44,423 bases of DNA from DAOVVL01 sp965603095 (GTDB taxonomy: Bacteria; Pseudomonadota; Alphaproteobacteria; Rhodospirillales; Magnetovibrionaceae), in assembly GCA_965603095.1 (NCBI GenBank), contig CBFDBQ010000009.1, positions 1-44,423 on the forward strand, read 5' to 3'. The position numbers and the translations under genes were made by a program. The notes under the pieces were generated by a model. It ran no database searches. It was not told the origin of the DNA and worked only from the letters and a program-made list of their open reading frames with translations. This document shows positions 41,346 to 44,423 of this stretch, one piece after another (within the stretch, counting starts at the first letter, position 1; each line of letters opens with the position of its first letter).

Positions 41346-42137
41346 TTATTTAACCATCTTTAGAAGTTTGGGGTGAAGCTTGTCGTTGGCGCATACAATA
41401 TCACCAGTTTCCAGCATTCCTTTGCGCCCGCTAATATCGGTCACAAAGCCACCGGCTTCGCGAACAAGGGCGATTCCCGCGGCCATATCCCATTTTTGCA
41501 GACCCGTTTCCCAGAAACCATCATAGCGTCCGGCCGCAACGTAGGCCAAATCAAGGGCGGCTGAGCCAAATCTGCGAACACCGGCTGAAACGCTCATTAC
41601 ATTTTCCAGACGTTCAAGAAAGCGTTCTTCCTTGCCCGATTCCATAAATGGTATGCCAGTGGAAAAAAGAGATTCTGAAACTTCTTTGCGCGCTGATACA
41701 CGAATTCGCCGTCCATTTAAAAATGCGCCTTGGCCTTTTTCCGCCCAATACATTTCATCTTGAACTGGGTTGTAGATAACGCCCGCAAAGACATCGTTAT
41801 CGCGCACTAGCCCGATTGAAATTGCAAAATGGGGAATGCCATGAAGAAAGTTTGTGGTGCCATCAAGCGGATCAATAATCCATGTGCTGGATTCATCTTT
41901 GCCTTTTATTATGCCTCTTTCTTCTAATATGAAGCCATAATCGGGTCGGGCTTTTTTAAGTTCGCGCACTATTGTGTCTTCGGCAGTTTTATCAGCGATG
42001 GTTACAAAATCAGCCGGGCCTTTTTTTGAAACTAGCAAGTGTTCAACCTCGCCAAAATCTCGCACCAATTTACGCGCGGCCTTGGTCGCCGCCGCGGTCA
42101 TTACATTTATAAGAGCCGATGAATTTATATGTGCCAT
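41346..42137 (-). CDS. suhB: Inositol-1-monophosphatase family protein
   Basis: 263 residues. Metal-binding motifs are WIIDPLDGTTNFLHG (D89, D92), preceded by ILEERG, and the C-terminal WDMAAGIALVREAGG. Hydrolyses inositol phosphate; SuhB also acts in ribosome-related transcription antitermination in E. coli, consistent with the efp neighbour. Its start overlaps the efp stop (TAATG), so the two are coupled. Ends with a TAA TAG double stop. Confidence 0.93.
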   Translation of the reverse strand: MAHINSSALINVMTAAATKAARKLVRDFGEVEHLLVSKKGPADFVTIADKTAEDTIVRELKKARPDYGFILEERGIIKGKDESSTWIIDPLDGTTNFLHGIPHFAISIGLVRDNDVFAGVIYNPVQDEMYWAEKGQGAFLNGRRIRVSARKEVSESLFSTGIPFMESGKEERFLERLENVMSVSAGVRRFGSAALDLAYVAAGRYDGFWETGLQKWDMAAGIALVREAGGFVTDISGRKGMLETGDIVCANDKLHPKLLKMVK

Positions 42138-42706
42138 TAGTCTTTGGCCCGCTCTACGTATGAGCCGTCAGTGGTGTTGACCACTATGCGGGTGCCAGTT
42201 CCGATGTGCGGTGGAACCTGAGTTTTTACACCATTTTCTAACATGGCTGGTTTGTAACTGGATGATGCGGTTTGCCCTTTTACCACTGCGTCAGCTTCGG
42301 TAATTTCTAGAACAATCGTTTCCGGCAACTGAATGCCAATGGGCTTTTCATCGTGGGTTTCGATGATTACGTTCATTGATTCCTGTAAATACAAAACTTG
42401 GTCTTTGCCAATTAAATCTACGCTAAGCGATATTTGTTCATAAGTTTCGTTATCCATGAACGTATATAAATCGCCATCGGAAAAAAGGTATTGATAATTT
42501 CGTTGTTCAAGGGTGGCACGCTCTACTGTTTCCGATGAACGGAAACGCTCGTTTAGTTTGGTGCCACTTTGAATATCGCGCAGTTCAACCTGCAGGTAGG
42601 CACCGCCCTTGCCGGGCTGGGTGTGGGCAATTTTTACAGCACGCCAAAGACGGCCCTGATGCTCAATTACGTAGCCGGGACGAATGGTGTTGCCGTTAAT
42701 TTTCAT
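42137..42706 (-). CDS. efp: Elongation factor P
   Basis: Relieves ribosome stalling at polyproline. 189 residues; KOW-like domain I with RPGYVIEHQGRLWRAVKIAHTQPGKGGAYLQVELRDIQSGTKLNERF, where the Lys in PGKGG is the residue that is modified in E. coli. No EpmA/EpmB or other modifying gene is visible in the window. The domain III end (GTRIVVNTTDGSYVERAKD) is typical. Overlaps suhB by one base. Confidence 0.97.
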   Translation of the reverse strand: MKINGNTIRPGYVIEHQGRLWRAVKIAHTQPGKGGAYLQVELRDIQSGTKLNERFRSSETVERATLEQRNYQYLFSDGDLYTFMDNETYEQISLSVDLIGKDQVLYLQESMNVIIETHDEKPIGIQLPETIVLEITEADAVVKGQTASSSYKPAMLENGVKTQVPPHIGTGTRIVVNTTDGSYVERAKD

Positions 42707-42837
42707 TTTTTTGGCCTATTTCAATGAACAAGATGAAAAGTATAAATTTCAATACTGCTATCAGCTATTTGCGCGCGGAAGCTAGCACCAGCGGCCCTTT
42801 GGCGCAATGGCAAGGTGGCGTAAAAAACTACGAGAAA

Positions 42838-43656
42838 TTAGTCTTCGTCCAGCTCTGCCTTGGTGCAGTTACGCCCAGCTTTCTTGGCCTCATAAAGGGC
42901 CTGATCAGCCCGGAAGATAAGCTTGTGCGGATTATCGCCCGGGTGATAGGTGGAAACCCCTATGGAAAGGCTAACCCGACCCATTTCCTCGCCAGTTTCC
43001 TTGTTGCGGATTGAACTTCTGGCAATACTCTCGCGCACATTATCGGCCACCTTTATCGCATGGTTTAGCTCGGTTTCGGGCAAAATTGCTGAAAATTCGT
43101 CCCCGCCCCAACGTGCCACAACGTCGCTACCTTTGAGATTGGTAACAAAATTCTGCGCCACCTGACGTAAAACCTGATCACCCACATTATGGCCAAGGGT
43201 ATCGTTGACGGTTTTGAAATTATCTACATCGGCCAGCAATACCGATACTTTTCCTTTGAAATCTTCGATGTTGTCGATGATTGATTTCAAGGATTCTTCA
43301 AACCTGCGGCGGTTGCCAATGCCGGTGGTTGGGTCAATCATCGCTATTTGCTTGGTGTGTTCAAGTTGGCGGTTTAAATCGACTATTTCATCAGAATATT
43401 CATTGATGCGGGTTTCAAATTTATGGCCGTCAGCAACTATATCTCTGATTTGGGTGCTAACGTTTTCCAACAATTTGCGAATAGTTGCGCTGTGTTCGTC
43501 ATCTGGGTCTTTATCTAGGGCCTGTATGAAGCTTTCATTATCGCGCGCCACTTTGTCTATGACGCTGACAATACCTTCCAGCCCCCTGGTGATGCGTTCA
43601 GCACCTTGGTGGAGGTCGTTTAAGCTGTGTTCAAAATCTTTTTTTGTATCGCTCAA
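42838..43656 (-). CDS. GGDEF diguanylate cyclase
   Basis: A 272-residue cytoplasmic protein. The first 100 residues are helical with a coiled coil ending in VDLNRQLEHTKQIAMIDPTTGIGNRRRF; the GGDEF domain (from 108) has LLADVDNFKTVNDTLGHNVGDQVL and RWGGDEFSAILP (183-192). The active site looks intact. The I-site position is KGSD (175-178) rather than RxxD, so product inhibition may be weak. No signal peptide or membrane segment. Divided from efp by 131 bp; upstream lies thiE's 3' end. Confidence 0.92.
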   Translation of the reverse strand: MSDTKKDFEHSLNDLHQGAERITRGLEGIVSVIDKVARDNESFIQALDKDPDDEHSATIRKLLENVSTQIRDIVADGHKFETRINEYSDEIVDLNRQLEHTKQIAMIDPTTGIGNRRRFEESLKSIIDNIEDFKGKVSVLLADVDNFKTVNDTLGHNVGDQVLRQVAQNFVTNLKGSDVVARWGGDEFSAILPETELNHAIKVADNVRESIARSSIRNKETGEEMGRVSLSIGVSTYHPGDNPHKLIFRADQALYEAKKAGRNCTKAELDED

Positions 43657-43755
43657 TTTATATAATCCTATTGAAAGTGTCCCCGCACTTTATATTAATT
43701 CTTGATTTGAAGTGCAAAATGTCAGGTTTGGGCTTTTAAGTCTATCTTTAAGATT

Positions 43756-43779
43756 GGCTTTAGGGCTGGCTTTAGGGCT
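43756..43779. repeat. 12-bp perfect tandem duplication across the thiE stop codon
   Basis: GGCTTTAGGGCT occurs twice (43756-43767, 43768-43779). On the minus strand this reads CAG CCC TAA AGC CAG CCC TAA AGC, so Gln-Pro-stop is followed in frame by Ser-Gln-Pro-stop. Confidence 0.85.
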
Positions 43780-44410
43780 GGTTTAGCGCCTTATTAAATT
43801 CCTTAATTGCCACCCCCGGGCTATCTGGGTGAGCCCAAACAGCATTAACCACAGCCACAAAATCAGCCCCCGCCATGGCCAATTCCCCGCAATTTTCAGC
43901 CGTTATGCCGCCTATGGCAACAGATGGAACATTTGTGGCGGCGGCCCAGCTTTCAAGTATTTCCTTATCTGGCCTAGCGGTTGTTTCTTTGGTCTTGGTC
44001 GGGAAAAATGCCCCAAAGGCAACATAATCGGCGCCTTGCTCGGCCGCCGCAATGGCCAAATGGGTTGATGCGTGACAGGTGACACCAACAATGGCGTCAG
44101 GGCCTACGGCCTTTCTGGCGTCAGTATATGATATATCATTTTGCCCAATATGCACGCCGTCGGCACCCATATCACCGGCCAGATGGGCCTCATCATTTAT
44201 GATGAATGCAATGTCGCGCTCCTGCACCAATGGCATCAATTTTTTTGCGGCCAAGGCAACATCTTGGGCAGGGGCAGGCTTTCCATCATCTGTTTTCATG
44301 CGCAATTGCATGGCGGAAACGTCGCCACCATCAAGTGCGGCAACTAGCCGGGGTTTAAATTCATCCACATCAAATTGGGGTGGGGTAATTAGGTAAAGTC
44401 CACATGTCAT
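43772..44410 (-). CDS. thiE: Thiamine phosphate synthase
   Basis: Joins HMP-PP and THZ-P to give thiamine phosphate. The 212-residue TIM-barrel shows LYLITPPQFD at the start, AMQLRMK, FIINDEAHLAGDMGADGVHIGQND, IVGVTCHASTHLAIAAAEQGADYVAFGAFFPTKTKE, and VAIGGITAENCGELAMAGADFVAVVNAVW. Starts at 44410; the upstream side is cut by the window end, so no promoter or preceding gene can be seen. Confidence 0.95.
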   Translation of the reverse strand: MTCGLYLITPPQFDVDEFKPRLVAALDGGDVSAMQLRMKTDDGKPAPAQDVALAAKKLMPLVQERDIAFIINDEAHLAGDMGADGVHIGQNDISYTDARKAVGPDAIVGVTCHASTHLAIAAAEQGADYVAFGAFFPTKTKETTARPDKEILESWAAATNVPSVAIGGITAENCGELAMAGADFVAVVNAVWAHPDSPGVAIKEFNKALNQP

Positions 44411-44423
44411 AGCGGGGATTATA

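Noticed and set aside
42724..43014. Plus-strand open frame of 96 codons between efp and the GGDEF gene
   Set aside because: Most of it overlaps the GGDEF coding region in antisense, and it has no ribosome-binding site at its start.
1..44423. tRNA and rRNA genes
   Set aside because: No T-loop (GGTTCGANTCC-like) with an acceptor stem, and no rRNA-like conserved blocks, were seen in the intergenic regions.

Overview
The window is one stretch of an alphaproteobacterial chromosome, probably a Rhodospirillales-like, aerobic, possibly marine lineage. This rests on several alphaproteobacterial signatures: recA followed by alaS, a three-gene proton-translocating transhydrogenase (pntAA-pntAB-pntB), a COQ9-family ubiquinone gene, the trcR / quinone oxidoreductase / DUF1192 cluster, cysteine-free L31, and paired DUF465 (YdcH) proteins. 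GC content looks moderate by eye (mid-40s percent). I saw no prophage, insertion sequence, CRISPR array, tRNA or rRNA.

Layout. 1-4.7 kb: recA end, alaS, a secreted cyclophilin, a CheZ-like phosphatase and a small unknown. 4.7-9.4 kb: glycerate kinase, pyruvate kinase and two permeases (AEC and EamA). 9.4-15 kb: a long-chain acyl-CoA synthetase, an M3 peptidase, an unknown protein and a DUF3108 exported protein. 15.2-19.9 kb: the pnt operon, a thioredoxin-like [2Fe-2S] ferredoxin and a receiver-GGDEF protein, with a cluster of structured palindromic repeats between them. 19.9-24 kb: rpsU; then def-coq9-unknown, which overlap; then purEK. 24.2-27.4 kb: a degenerate GGDEF protein, an ABC exporter and two divergent YdcH proteins. 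27.5-32.2 kb: propionyl-CoA synthetase, TrcR, a quinone oxidoreductase, DUF1192, an intergenic region with two terminators, and a DUF2892 membrane protein. 32.3-36.3 kb: a membrane class III nucleotide cyclase, rpmE, and an overlapping cyaY-yaiI-phnA-like operon. 36.3-44.4 kb, all on the minus strand: an MFS exporter, a three-gene MotA/MotB/OmpA-like cell-envelope operon, suhB, efp, a diguanylate cyclase and thiE.

Functional themes are central carbon and redox metabolism (pyk, glycerate kinase, pnt, ferredoxin, prpE, COQ9, CyaY), translation (alaS, rpsU, def, rpmE, efp), purine and thiamine synthesis, and second-messenger signalling. Signalling comprises three GGDEF-family proteins, two of them altered at key sites, plus one class III cyclase.

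The most unusual signals are not genes. (1) A family of about 45-bp repeats near 18.2-18.7 kb has a fixed head and two hairpins whose arms change in a compensatory way between copies. It sits immediately after the stop codons of pntB, the ferredoxin gene and the GGDEF gene. (2) Many genes carry a short (9-12 bp) tandem duplication exactly at the stop codon, giving a second stop; in some cases the second copy encodes the same last residues with only third-base changes.
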